Made by a program: the position numbers and the translations under genes. From NCBI RefSeq assembly GCF_004362215.1, contig NZ_SNWR01000001.1:6988001-7052000 (forward strand): a DNA stretch of 64,000 bases. Direction: 5' to 3'. Shown piece after piece: positions 8,633 to 17,033 of this stretch. Each line of letters starts with the position of its first letter. Within the stretch, counting starts at the first letter, position 1. Under the pieces are notes generated by a model that saw only the letters and a program-made list of their open reading frames with translations, ran no database searches and was not told where the DNA came from. Source of the DNA: Paractinoplanes brasiliensis. GTDB taxonomy: Bacteria; Actinomycetota; Actinomycetes; Mycobacteriales; Micromonosporaceae.

Positions 8633-8716
8633 GGCCAACCGGTCCGCTGATCGCGCCGCCGGCCAACCGGTCCGCTGATCGCGCCGCCGGCCAACCGGTC
8701 CGCTGATCGCCGTCGG
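8633..8716. repeat. 28-bp tandem repeat, three units
   Basis: Three head-to-tail 28-bp units begin at 8633, 8661 and 8689, each opening with GGCCAACCGGTCCGCTGATC. The first two are identical; the third diverges in its last eight bases. 28 bp is not a multiple of three, so the array is unlikely to be coding. Confidence 0.9.
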
Positions 8717-8784
8717 CCACAGCGTCTCGGGTCGGCGGCACCTAACCTGAGATTTTCTCGGGATTTCCGGTACCCTGCCGGACC

Positions 8785-10455
8785 ATGGACGCAGACGTCA
8801 TCGTTGTCGGAGGCGGGCTCGCCGGGCTCGCCGCGGTTCACGAGCTCACCCGGGCCGGCAAGCGGGTCCTGCTGGTCGACCAGGAGAACGCGGCCAACCT
8901 CGGCGGGCAGGCGTTCTGGTCCTTCGGCGGCCTGTTCCTCGTCGACACGCCCGAGCAGCGGCGCATGCGTGTCGCCGACTCGTTCGATCTGGCCTGGAGC
9001 GACTGGCAGGGCAGCGCGGGCTTCGACCGGCTCGACGACCAGGACTCCTGGAGCTACAAGTGGGCCCGCGCCTATGTGGAGTTCGCGTCCGGTGAAAAGC
9101 GGGCCTGGCTGTCGTCGCTCGGCCTGTCCTGGTTGCCGACCGTCGGCTGGGCCGAGCGTGGCAGCCTGCGCGCAGACGGCCACGGCAACTCGGTGCCACG
9201 CTTCCACGTCACGTGGGGCACGGGCACCGGCGTGGTCGCACCCTTCGTCCGGTCGATCGAGGACGCGGCGGCCCGCGGGCTCGTGACGTTCCGCTACCGG
9301 CACCGCGTCGACGAGCTCATCGTGGACAACGGCGCGGTCACCGGCGTACGGGGGAAGGTTTTGGCTCCTGCCGACGAGGCCCGCGGCGAGCCGACCAGCC
9401 GCGAGGAGACCGGCGACTTCAGCCTGACGGCGCAAGCGGTGGTGGTCGCGTCCGGTGGCATCGGCGGCAACCACGACCTCGTACGCAAATACTGGCCCGA
9501 CCGGCTGGGCACGGCGCCCGCCCAAATGATCACGGGCGTTCCCGCGTACGTCGATGGCCGCATGCTGGAGATCTCGGCGAGTGCGGGAGCGAGGCTCGTC
9601 AACCGGGACCGTATGTGGCATTACACCGAGGGCATCCAGAACTGGAACCCGATCTGGCCCGGCCACGGCATCCGCATCCTGCCCGCGCCGTCGTCGATGT
9701 GGTTCGACGCCCTCGGCCGGCGCCTGCCCGCGCCCTGCCTGCCCGGTTACGACACGATGAGCACACTGCGGCACCTGCGGACGACGCCCGACATCGCGCA
9801 GTACGACCACTCCTGGTTCATCCTCACGCAGAAGATCATCGAGAAGGAGTTCGCGCTTTCCGGCTCCGAGCAGAACCCCGACATCACCTCCGGCGACAAG
9901 CGGGCCTTCCTGCGTGAACGCCTGCTCGGCAAGGGCGCCCCGGCCCCGGTCGAGGCGTTCAAGCGCAAGGGCGCCGACTTCGTGGTCGCGTCCAACCTGG
10001 ACGACCTGGTCGCCGGGATGAACAAGCTCACCGACCAGCCCCTGCTGGACGCGGCCCGCATCCGCAGCCAGATCGAGGCCCGCGACCTGCAGATGGCCAA
10101 CCCGTACTCGAAGGACGCGCAGGTCCAGGGCATCCGCAACTCGCGGCGCTACCTGGGCGACCGGATCGGGCGGACGGCCACCCCGCACCGCATCCTCGAC
10201 CCCGCCGCGGGCCCGCTGATCGGCATCAAACTGCACATCCTGACCCGCAAGACCCTGGGCGGCATCCAAACGGACCTGGACTCACGCGCCCTGACCGCCG
10301 ACGGCACCCCGATCCCCGGTCTTTACGCCGCGGGCGAGGCAGCCGGTTTCGGTGGTGGCGGCGTTCACGGCTACAACGCGCTGGAAGGCACCTTCCTGGG
10401 TGGCTGCCTCTTCACCGGCCGGAACGCCGGCCGCCACCTCTCCCGGACCTTGTAG
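8785..10455 (+). CDS. FAD-binding dehydrogenase (fumarate reductase / KstD-like)
   Basis: A 556-residue flavoprotein of the family that includes 3-ketosteroid dehydrogenase and fumarate reductase flavoprotein. It opens directly with the dinucleotide-binding fold (VIVVGGGLAGLAAVHEL, GxGxxG at residues 8-13), has a second FAD contact near VVVASGGIGGNHDLV (about 215-230), and ends with the typical GLYAAGEAAGFGGGG flavin-capping motif near residue 515. This subgroup is widespread in actinobacteria without an assigned substrate; a steroid or other cyclic ketone is possible. The gene stands alone, between repeat-rich DNA and a convergent lectin gene. Confidence 0.9.
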   Translation: MDADVIVVGGGLAGLAAVHELTRAGKRVLLVDQENAANLGGQAFWSFGGLFLVDTPEQRRMRVADSFDLAWSDWQGSAGFDRLDDQDSWSYKWARAYVEFASGEKRAWLSSLGLSWLPTVGWAERGSLRADGHGNSVPRFHVTWGTGTGVVAPFVRSIEDAAARGLVTFRYRHRVDELIVDNGAVTGVRGKVLAPADEARGEPTSREETGDFSLTAQAVVVASGGIGGNHDLVRKYWPDRLGTAPAQMITGVPAYVDGRMLEISASAGARLVNRDRMWHYTEGIQNWNPIWPGHGIRILPAPSSMWFDALGRRLPAPCLPGYDTMSTLRHLRTTPDIAQYDHSWFILTQKIIEKEFALSGSEQNPDITSGDKRAFLRERLLGKGAPAPVEAFKRKGADFVVASNLDDLVAGMNKLTDQPLLDAARIRSQIEARDLQMANPYSKDAQVQGIRNSRRYLGDRIGRTATPHRILDPAAGPLIGIKLHILTRKTLGGIQTDLDSRALTADGTPIPGLYAAGEAAGFGGGGVHGYNALEGTFLGGCLFTGRNAGRHLSRTL

Positions 10456-10636
10456 CCAACCCGACCCCGATCGGTGTCCCCGGCCCGGCGCATGGTGCGC
10501 CCGCGACCGGTGCGTCGAACAGCCCCCCGGTCGCCCGGATGGGGTGCGAGACGCATCTTGCACAGCGCGGAGAGGCGGTCGGGCTCGTCGTACCGGGTGG
10601 CCGGGCTGGATCGGGTGGCCGGGCCGCATCGGGTTG
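10456..10636. other. Gap between convergent genes
   Basis: This 181-bp stretch carries three short direct repeats built on GGGTGGCCGGGC between about 10595 and 10640 and no gene. It lies downstream of both flanking genes; no strong terminator is evident. Confidence 0.4.
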
Positions 10637-11635
10637 TCAGGGGAACGACCAGCGCTGGCTTGCGGAGCCTGTGCAGTCGGTGACGAGGACGCGAGTCCCG
10701 GACTTGCGGCCCGCGGACGGGTCGGTCAGGCAGCCGTTGTTCGCGGCGTTGAGCAGGCGCTGCCCCGAGACACGCCACTGCGCTGTGGTTCGTCCGTCGC
10801 AGCCGACCACCTCGACCGCGCCGCCACCCACGAGCAGGGCGCATTTGCCCATGACTCGCAGGGTGCCGTCCCTGGCCAAGGTCCAGCTCTGCGCGACCGA
10901 GTTGTTGCACTCGAAGGCGAGCACGAAGTTCCCGTCGAGGGGCAGAGCGCCGTTGAGGTCGAGGCACAGGCCGTTCTGGCCGCGGATCACGCCCGTGCGG
11001 TCGTTCGGCGGCGGCTCGGGCGCCACCAGCTGCGGGTTGCCGGTCGGCGTGGTCTTGTTGCCGCCGGTTGCCGAGGGGGTCAGCGAGATCGGGGTCGGCG
11101 GGCTGCCGGCGCTGGGCGGCGACGATCCGGACGGCGGCGCGCCGGCGCTCACGGAAGCAGAGGCCGATGTCGCGGCGGCGCCTGTGCTTCCGGGGCGGGC
11201 TCCCCGCCCAGCCGGAGCGCCCGCGACCGGTGGCGTGACGGGGGCACTGGTGGTCAGGGGCGCTTCAGCCGCAGGGATCTCGGCGCCGGGCTCGGTGGCG
11301 ACCGAGGGCCGCACGTCCTCGGAGCGCAGCGTCGCATAACCCGCCGCGGTCGCACCCAGCACCACCGCGGCAGCGGCCGCAGCCATGACGATCAACCGCC
11401 GGCGACCCTGATTGCCGGAGCCGGCCCCGCGCGGAGCGTGTTTGCGCTTGAACGGCAGATGCAGGATCGCGGTCGGCGCGTCGGAGCCCTCGAGCGCATG
11501 CTGCGATCGCACCTCGCGGGTCGACGCCGCGGGCCAGGTCTGGGTCGACTCGTCGTCGAGCGCTCCGGAATCGCGCAGCACGAACGGCCGTACGAGCAGG
11601 GGATCCTGCTCGTCGTTCTGGTCACCGTCCGTCAC
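10637..11635 (-). CDS. Membrane-anchored ricin-type lectin
   Basis: A 332-residue protein with an acidic N-terminal cytoplasmic part, a basic stop-transfer patch (KRKHAPRGAGSGNQGRRR) and one membrane helix (about residues 82-102, LIVMAAAAAAVVLGATAAGY). A Pro/Ser/Thr/Ala-rich spacer of about 90 residues follows, and a ricin-B domain fills the C-terminal 125 residues with the QxW-type motifs QSW, QWR and QRW and paired cysteines. The orientation would display the lectin outside the membrane. It should bind carbohydrate on the cell's own wall or in the environment; no enzyme domain is present. Confidence 0.85.
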   Translation of the reverse strand: MTDGDQNDEQDPLLVRPFVLRDSGALDDESTQTWPAASTREVRSQHALEGSDAPTAILHLPFKRKHAPRGAGSGNQGRRRLIVMAAAAAAVVLGATAAGYATLRSEDVRPSVATEPGAEIPAAEAPLTTSAPVTPPVAGAPAGRGARPGSTGAAATSASASVSAGAPPSGSSPPSAGSPPTPISLTPSATGGNKTTPTGNPQLVAPEPPPNDRTGVIRGQNGLCLDLNGALPLDGNFVLAFECNNSVAQSWTLARDGTLRVMGKCALLVGGGAVEVVGCDGRTTAQWRVSGQRLLNAANNGCLTDPSAGRKSGTRVLVTDCTGSASQRWSFP

Positions 11636-11902
11636 GCTTCACCCGCCGCCATCGAGTCTGCACAAGACGATCGGCCGCCCAAGATACCCGTGATGATCGT
11701 GATTCCGCCGTCCCGTGAACATCCGACTTTCCGCCCGTTGCGGCCGTCCGGGCAGTGATCGATCACATTGAGTCGGCTTGGCGACAGTTGACCCGGCAGC
11801 AACTTCCCAGCTCCACAACGGCGAACCGACTTGATCTCCAGCGAACCTACCTTTCAGCTCATCCGGGCGCGACACGGGCACCGGCTGATCTGAAAGGTCC
11901 CC
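11636..11902. other. Divergent promoter region
   Basis: This 267-bp region separates the lectin gene from the aminopeptidase gene. Its right part forms the hairpin described separately; the rest is somewhat AT-richer than its surroundings and should contain both promoters, but no element is clear enough to place. Confidence 0.4.
11849..11898 (+). promoter_or_regulatory. Leader hairpin enclosing the aminopeptidase ribosome binding site
   Basis: Arms at 11849-11866 and 11881-11898 pair over 18 positions with two mismatches around a 14-base loop. The 3' arm contains GAAAGG (11892-11897), the only Shine-Dalgarno candidate for the ATG at 11903. If folded in the mRNA it would hide the ribosome binding site; as DNA it could equally be an operator. 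Confidence 0.6.
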
Positions 11903-13756
11903 ATGTCGCTTTCCTCCCGCCTGCTCGCCGCCGGTGTGGCGGGCCTGGTCATGGCCGGTGCGTTCGTCCCGCCGGCCACCGCCACGGGCCGTTCCCCTGG
12001 CTCGGCCGCGCCGGGCCGTTCCCCTGGCTCGGCCGCGTCGGGCGCCTCCGACGTCGTGGCCGCGTCGGGCGCCTCCGATGTCATGGCTGCGTCGGGCGCC
12101 GCCGACGTCGTGGCCACGGCTAAGACCGCACGAACCTCCGCCCGGGAGCGTCGCCGTGTCGACTCGGTGGCCTCCCCGAAGCTGCACTGGTATTCGTGTT
12201 ACTCGTGGGCGCAGTGCGCGACCGCGAAGGTGCCGCTCGACTACGACCGCCCCCACGGTCAGCAGGTAACGCTGGCCCTGCTGCGCATCAAGGCCCGCGA
12301 CCAGCAGCACCGGATCGGCAGCCTGTTCGTCAACCCGGGCGGCCCGGGCGCCTCGGGCGTCGGGCTCGCGCTGGCCGCGCCGTACTTCATGAGCGACTCG
12401 CTGCTCGAGCGCTTCGACATCGTCGGCATGGACCCGCGCGGCATCGGGTTCAGCGACCCTGTCAACTGTTTCGGCGACCCCGGCCGTCAGCAGCCCGTCA
12501 TCGCCAAGCTCAACACCGGTTTCCCGTACGGGGTCAAGGAGGAGAAGGCGTTTCTGAAGGCGGCCGCCAAGCAGGGCCGGGCATGCTCGACCGCCGGGCG
12601 TCAGCTCGCCGGCTCGATGTCGACGGCCGAGGTCGCGCGGGACATGGACGTCATGCGCCGGGCGGTCGGCGACAGCAAACTCACCTACCTGGGTTTCAGC
12701 TACGGCACCGCGCTCGGGCAGTACTACGCCAACATGTTCCCCGACCGCTTCCGCGCCATCGCCGTGGACGGCGTGATCGACCCCCGCGCCTGGGTCGGCA
12801 GCCGCCGCACGGCCGGCCAGGTGCAGGACGACCGGCTGCGCTCGGCCGACGGCGCGTGGAAGGCGCTGCAAGAGATCATGCGCCGGTGCAACGCGGCCGG
12901 TCCGGACAGGTGCGAGTTCTCCGGTCAGGCGCTGCGCCGCTTCCGGATCATCGCGAACCGCCTCAAGGCCGAACCGCTGACCGTCGGCGGACAGAAGATC
13001 ACCTACGCCGCGTTCGTCAGCATGGCGCTCAGCTCGCTGTACGACGTCGAGGCGGGCGCCGACCTGACCGAGATGGCCGCCGCGTTGTGGCGCCTGACCA
13101 CCCCCGGCGCCAAGGCCGCCGGAACCGAGGCCGCCGTCGTCCAGCGGGCACACCGGAAGGCCGTCGGTCGTGCGTTCCCGTACGACAACTCGTTCGACGC
13201 CTACGCCGCTGTCATGTGCACCGACGGACGTCATCCCGCTCGCGGCTCCGCCTGGGTGAAGGCGGGTGCGAAGGCCGACAAGCGCGCCCCGTACTTCGGC
13301 CGCGCCTGGGTCTGGGCCAGCGCGTCGTGCGCCCGCGACTCGTGGACGGTCCGCGACGAGGACGCCTACACCGGACCGTTCAACCGCCGCTCCAAGAACC
13401 CTGTCCTGGTCGTCGGCAGCTACTGGGACCCCGCCACGAACTACGCGGACGCGGTCACGTCGTCCGAACTGATTCCGCACAGCCGACTCCTCTCGAGCAC
13501 CAACTGGGGCCACACGGCCTACGGCACCTCGGCCTGCGTGACCGGCGCGATGGACCGCTACCTGCTCACGCGGGCCCTGCCCGCCCGGGGCAGGACCTGC
13601 GTCGGCGACATCCAGCCCTTCCGGACGCCGCTGAGCGACAACCCGGACGAGACCGTTAAGGACGCGTTCGACCTCAACACCGCCACCCCGGCCGAGATCG
13701 CCGCCCACGGCCTCCCGGCTCGGAACACCCCGAAGGTCCTGCCACCCGTCCGCTGA
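11903..13756 (+). CDS. Secreted tripeptidyl aminopeptidase (alpha/beta hydrolase, SlpD/TAP type)
   Basis: A 617-residue exported serine peptidase of the Streptomyces tripeptidyl aminopeptidase family, which removes tripeptides from the N-termini of extracellular proteins. A signal peptide ends near PPATA (about residue 28). Residues 29-73 are repeats: two nine-residue GRSPGSAA units and three ASGASDVVA units, encoded by 27-bp tandem repeats. The oxyanion segment GGPGASG is near residue 152, the nucleophile is S266 in GFSYGT, and the catalytic histidine is H537 in NWGHTAYG; the C-terminal TAP-like domain (KNPVLVVGSYWDPAT) is present. The repeat spacer takes the place where relatives carry a propeptide. 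Its ribosome binding site sits in a hairpin. Confidence 0.93.
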   Translation: MSLSSRLLAAGVAGLVMAGAFVPPATATGRSPGSAAPGRSPGSAASGASDVVAASGASDVMAASGAADVVATAKTARTSARERRRVDSVASPKLHWYSCYSWAQCATAKVPLDYDRPHGQQVTLALLRIKARDQQHRIGSLFVNPGGPGASGVGLALAAPYFMSDSLLERFDIVGMDPRGIGFSDPVNCFGDPGRQQPVIAKLNTGFPYGVKEEKAFLKAAAKQGRACSTAGRQLAGSMSTAEVARDMDVMRRAVGDSKLTYLGFSYGTALGQYYANMFPDRFRAIAVDGVIDPRAWVGSRRTAGQVQDDRLRSADGAWKALQEIMRRCNAAGPDRCEFSGQALRRFRIIANRLKAEPLTVGGQKITYAAFVSMALSSLYDVEAGADLTEMAAALWRLTTPGAKAAGTEAAVVQRAHRKAVGRAFPYDNSFDAYAAVMCTDGRHPARGSAWVKAGAKADKRAPYFGRAWVWASASCARDSWTVRDEDAYTGPFNRRSKNPVLVVGSYWDPATNYADAVTSSELIPHSRLLSSTNWGHTAYGTSACVTGAMDRYLLTRALPARGRTCVGDIQPFRTPLSDNPDETVKDAFDLNTATPAEIAAHGLPARNTPKVLPPVR

Positions 13757-13847
13757 CACGCCACCAGCTCCCCGTCGTGCGCGTGCTTCCGACGCCCCGG
13801 TTCGGCGTTGGCGGGCGGATCTCGGGGAGCTGGGTGCTGTGGTGTCA
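13754..13847. terminator. Bidirectional terminator-like structure spanning both stop codons
   Basis: Nested arms TGACAC/GTGTCA (13754-13759 with 13842-13847) and CCAGCTCCCCG/CGGGGAGCTGG (13764-13774 with 13823-13833) can fold around a loop that itself contains GACGCC..GGCGTT. The outer arms include the stop codons of the two convergent genes, so the element would end transcription from both sides. It has no T tract. Confidence 0.6.
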
Positions 13848-16271
13848 GCGTTTCCAGAAGGCCTTTCGCTCGGGTGCGGTGTTTGACGACGGCGGTCCCT
13901 CGGCGGAGGTGGGTGGTGTGGCGTCGCCCGCGAAAGCGGTCAGGACTTCCACTGCGGCCGTCCATTTCTCGGCTGTGGTGGCGTCGGAGCGGAGCTTGAT
14001 GATGAGGTCTTTCAGCGGTGCGAACGCCGGGTCGTCGAGCCCGCCGGTCAGCACATCGAGGCGGCTGGCCAGGTCGTCCAGCAGGTCGCGGCGCTCCCAG
14101 TCGGGCAGCCCGGCGGCGTCGCGGAGGCGCTGAACCTCGGTGGCGGCCAGAGCGCGCACCTCGTCGAGGCTGAGCGTGCTCCCGAACGACGCCTGCGCCT
14201 TGGCCCGCATCATCGCCGGCCGTGCGGCCGCGCGGCCAGCCCGGAAGCCGCCGGCCCCGCTCGCGCCGCCCGGGCCCCCCGAATCGGCCGGGGCGGCGAA
14301 CGACTCCAGAGTGGCCGGCGCGAACCGGGCCGGGGCGGCCGGTGGTGCCGGCATCGGCGCGGCCGCGGCCGCGGCCATCGGCATGTAGCCGGCCGATGCT
14401 TCCTCGGGCGCCGCCCAGCCGTCGGGGAACTCGACCGGCTGGGTCACTCGGCGGGTCTTCCCGCCCTCGTTGACCACCCGGCTGTCGACGGCCACGAACG
14501 CCGTGAACCGGCACAGCACCCCGTAGCGCAACGAGGTCGCGACGATGCGCTGCTCGAGCCCGCGGTCACCCGCGGCGTACGCGTCCTCGAGATCGCGCAG
14601 CCGCGCCCGTGCCCACTGCGCCTCGAACGCCGTCTCGTGGCGCTCATGCACCGGGACCGTCGCGCGAAACTCACGATCGTCGCGTGTGCAACCGGTGACC
14701 ACGAGCTCGCCACCGGGTCGGCCGGTGTAGCGGCCGCTCACCACGAGCGGGACACCCGGGTAGAGGCCGGGCAGCCGAGCCGGTGTCGTGTCCTCGTCGA
14801 CCAGGGTCAAGCCCGTGGCCTCGACCCGCAGGCCGGTGACGACGGGAGCGCCGATGCGGCGGTGGATGTGCTCCATCGCCTCGTCGAGACGGTCCTCGCT
14901 CTCGACCAGCTCGGCCCGGCCGGCGCCGAGCGCGGCGAGCCGCCCCAGGAACCCGGCGTTGACCGCACGGTCGATGCCGATCGTGTGGATGCGTGTGGTG
15001 CCGATCAGCGGCGTGACGTCGTGGACGATCTGGTCCTCGTTGCCGACCTGGCCATCGGTGACCAGCACGAGCACCCGGTCACGACCCTCGCTCGCCCGCA
15101 GCAGCTCCAGCCCTTCGCGCAGCGGACTGAGCAGCTCTGTGCCGCCGCGGGCGTCCGCCTTGGCAAGGTGCTCGACCGCGCGGAACCGGTGCCGGTCGAT
15201 CGCCTCGGCCAGACCGGAGGGCAGGTCGTCGGGCCGGTCGACCTGATGGTCGAACGTGAGCACCGCGAAGCGGTCGGCGGCGGTCAGCGTGTCGATCACC
15301 CGGGCCGCGGCCCGGCGTGCGGCCACCATCTTCCAGCCGCCCATGCTGCCCGAACGGTCGAGCAGCAGGACCACGTCTTTCGGGCGTGCCGGCGTGGAAT
15401 CGGCCGGCGGCAGCACGACCAGCTGGAAAACGCCCTCGGGCTCCTCGGCTGTCTCGTCGGCCACGGCGATCGCGGTCTGGCCGCCGCCGGCGTAGGGCAG
15501 GCGGAGGATGAAGTCGCGGTTGGCCCGCTCGTCGGGACCGATGGTCAGCACACCGTCGCGATTGATGACCGTGTGCAGGCTGGATCGCACCTCGCCCAGC
15601 TCGAGGCCGGCCGGGTCGATCTCGACGGAGACGCCGAGCCGCAACGGATTGGGGAAGCCGGGCAGCAGGACCGGGGGAGTGATGCGCGAGGCGTCCGGCA
15701 CGGCATCGGTGTCGGGCGCCCAGCCGTCACCCACCGACCGGCCGGGCAGCGGAGTGCCGGGAATGTAGCGCGGCGCCACCACCAGTGGGAACCGGAACGT
15801 GGCCTCACCGTCTTCGAACGGCAGCGGCCCGACCATGCTCAGCTCGACCGTCACGCGCTCACCGGGGACGATGTTGCCGACCCGCATGGTGAAGACGTCA
15901 GGCCGCTCCTCCTCGGCGATCGACGCCCGGCGGCCGGAGGCGATCGCCTGGTCGTAGGCCTCCCGCGCCGCCCCGCGTTCCTGCAGCTCGGCCGTGACCA
16001 CGCGATCGTCGCAGGTCATCGTCATGCCGGTGACGGCGGCGCGGTCGGGCAGCGGGAAGACATAGGTCGCCTCGAGAGCGTCGTCGTGCACGTTGACGAA
16101 CTCGGTGGTGACCACCGTGCGCGCGACCAGGCCACTGATGCGGGCGCGCACGTCGAGACGGTCGAGCGGCAGGGCGCCGCGGTCGGTGCGCAGCATGCCG
16201 AAGCCGGCGTCGGGGAGGATCCGGATGCGGCTGATCTCCCCCGGCGCCATCGGGGTGACGGAAAAGGTCAT
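13845..16271 (-). CDS. VIT and von Willebrand factor A domain protein
   Basis: An 808-residue protein with the domain order of inter-alpha-trypsin inhibitor heavy chains. A VIT domain fills about residues 1-170, a VWA domain about 290-460 with an intact MIDAS metal site (DRSGSM, then GGTEL and TDGQVG), and an alanine/proline-rich linker (about 640-700) leads to a helical tail. There is no signal peptide or membrane helix, so it acts in the cytoplasm, where such proteins hold metal-dependent protein contacts. It is the second gene of a pair with a MerR regulator: its ATG overlaps the regulator's stop (ATGA). The partner is unknown. Confidence 0.9.
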   Translation of the reverse strand: MTFSVTPMAPGEISRIRILPDAGFGMLRTDRGALPLDRLDVRARISGLVARTVVTTEFVNVHDDALEATYVFPLPDRAAVTGMTMTCDDRVVTAELQERGAAREAYDQAIASGRRASIAEEERPDVFTMRVGNIVPGERVTVELSMVGPLPFEDGEATFRFPLVVAPRYIPGTPLPGRSVGDGWAPDTDAVPDASRITPPVLLPGFPNPLRLGVSVEIDPAGLELGEVRSSLHTVINRDGVLTIGPDERANRDFILRLPYAGGGQTAIAVADETAEEPEGVFQLVVLPPADSTPARPKDVVLLLDRSGSMGGWKMVAARRAAARVIDTLTAADRFAVLTFDHQVDRPDDLPSGLAEAIDRHRFRAVEHLAKADARGGTELLSPLREGLELLRASEGRDRVLVLVTDGQVGNEDQIVHDVTPLIGTTRIHTIGIDRAVNAGFLGRLAALGAGRAELVESEDRLDEAMEHIHRRIGAPVVTGLRVEATGLTLVDEDTTPARLPGLYPGVPLVVSGRYTGRPGGELVVTGCTRDDREFRATVPVHERHETAFEAQWARARLRDLEDAYAAGDRGLEQRIVATSLRYGVLCRFTAFVAVDSRVVNEGGKTRRVTQPVEFPDGWAAPEEASAGYMPMAAAAAAPMPAPPAAPARFAPATLESFAAPADSGGPGGASGAGGFRAGRAAARPAMMRAKAQASFGSTLSLDEVRALAATEVQRLRDAAGLPDWERRDLLDDLASRLDVLTGGLDDPAFAPLKDLIIKLRSDATTAEKWTAAVEVLTAFAGDATPPTSAEGPPSSNTAPERKAFWKR

Positions 16272-16990
16272 GACGGACTCCCATCGATCAAGCCGTCGGC
16301 GGAGGTGAGGCCTCGGGCGGTGAGCAGGTCGAGCAGGGGTGCGGCGGCCTCGGCGATGGCGTCGCGGTCGCGGTCGGACACGGGGCCGGGGACGAGCAAC
16401 AGCACGTCACCCCCAAGGGCCACGCCGGTGAAAGCCTGAGTCGTCGCAGCGGAACGGCGGGCGGCCGGCGGACGTGACGCGGGCGGTTTCGGCACGTCAG
16501 CTGGTGACGCGGCCGGAGGCACGGGATCGTGCGACGGCCGACCGTGGCCCGGCGGTGTGGGCCGGGGCGGATGGGTCTCGGGCGGATGGGTCTCGGGTAG
16601 GGGGTCGGCCCAGAAGCGGGCGCGCTCGGCGTGATGCTCCAGGGCGTTGTCGTCGATCGTGACCAGCAGGCGCGGCGGCACGTGGGAGATCTCGGTCAGG
16701 GCGGCCGGCGAGACGGCGGTCAGCTCCTCCTGGATCTGGGCGAGGGTGAGGCCCTCGGCCTGCCGCCGCTTGATGGCGACCAGCTGCTGCAGGTGGCGCG
16801 GACCGTAAAGAGCCGTGCGGCCGCGCATGCCGAGCGGCTTGTCGACCAGGCCGATCGTCGAATACCACCGGATCGCCCGGCGATCGGGCAGGTCGCGGAC
16901 GCGGCCGTTCGGCGCACCGGGGTATTCGGCCTCGAGGGCTTCACGTACCCGTTCTACCAACTCGTCGAGCGTCCACATGCCAAGAAGCAT
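16268..16990 (-). CDS. MerR-family transcriptional regulator
   Basis: A regulator of 236-240 residues. A winged helix of the MerR type starts within the first 20 residues (RAIRWYSTIGLVDKPLGMRG, YGPRHLQQLVAIKR), followed by a short helix and a long proline-rich C-terminal part that lacks the usual cysteine effector site, so it is not a simple metal sensor. The ATG could be at 16990 or 16978; neither has a good Shine-Dalgarno sequence, and the operator begins at base 16990, which suggests a leaderless transcript. It is co-translated with the VIT/VWA gene and probably controls both that gene and itself. Confidence 0.87.
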   Translation of the reverse strand: MLLGMWTLDELVERVREALEAEYPGAPNGRVRDLPDRRAIRWYSTIGLVDKPLGMRGRTALYGPRHLQQLVAIKRRQAEGLTLAQIQEELTAVSPAALTEISHVPPRLLVTIDDNALEHHAERARFWADPLPETHPPETHPPRPTPPGHGRPSHDPVPPAASPADVPKPPASRPPAARRSAATTQAFTGVALGGDVLLLVPGPVSDRDRDAIAEAAAPLLDLLTARGLTSADGLIDGSPS

Positions 16991-17014
16991 GACACTGTCA
17001 CGATGACACTGTCA
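16990..17014. promoter_or_regulatory. Twin operator between MerR and cyclase genes
   Basis: The 11-bp palindrome TGACACTGTCA occurs twice, at 16990-17000 and 17004-17014, separated by three bases. Read on the minus strand the outer copy supplies a TTGACA that could serve as a -35. The pair lies in the narrow gap between divergent genes and is a strong candidate binding site for the MerR protein. Confidence 0.75.
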
Positions 17015-17033
17015 ATGGGCTATGGTGTCCGGC

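Larger units (their letters stand above)
8262..8784. other. Gene-free region dominated by minisatellites
   Basis: This gap holds no convincing gene. It contains a 22-bp and a 28-bp tandem repeat, described separately. Just before the next gene a possible -10 (TACCCT at 8771-8776) lies 8 bases from the ATG at 8785, which has no Shine-Dalgarno sequence, so that transcript may be leaderless. Confidence 0.6.

Noticed and set aside
8434..8716. CRISPR array
   Set aside because: The 22- and 28-bp units are contiguous with no unique spacers, and there are no cas genes.
8335..10269. 644-codon minus-strand frame
   Set aside because: Antisense to the flavin dehydrogenase and extended through non-coding repeats.
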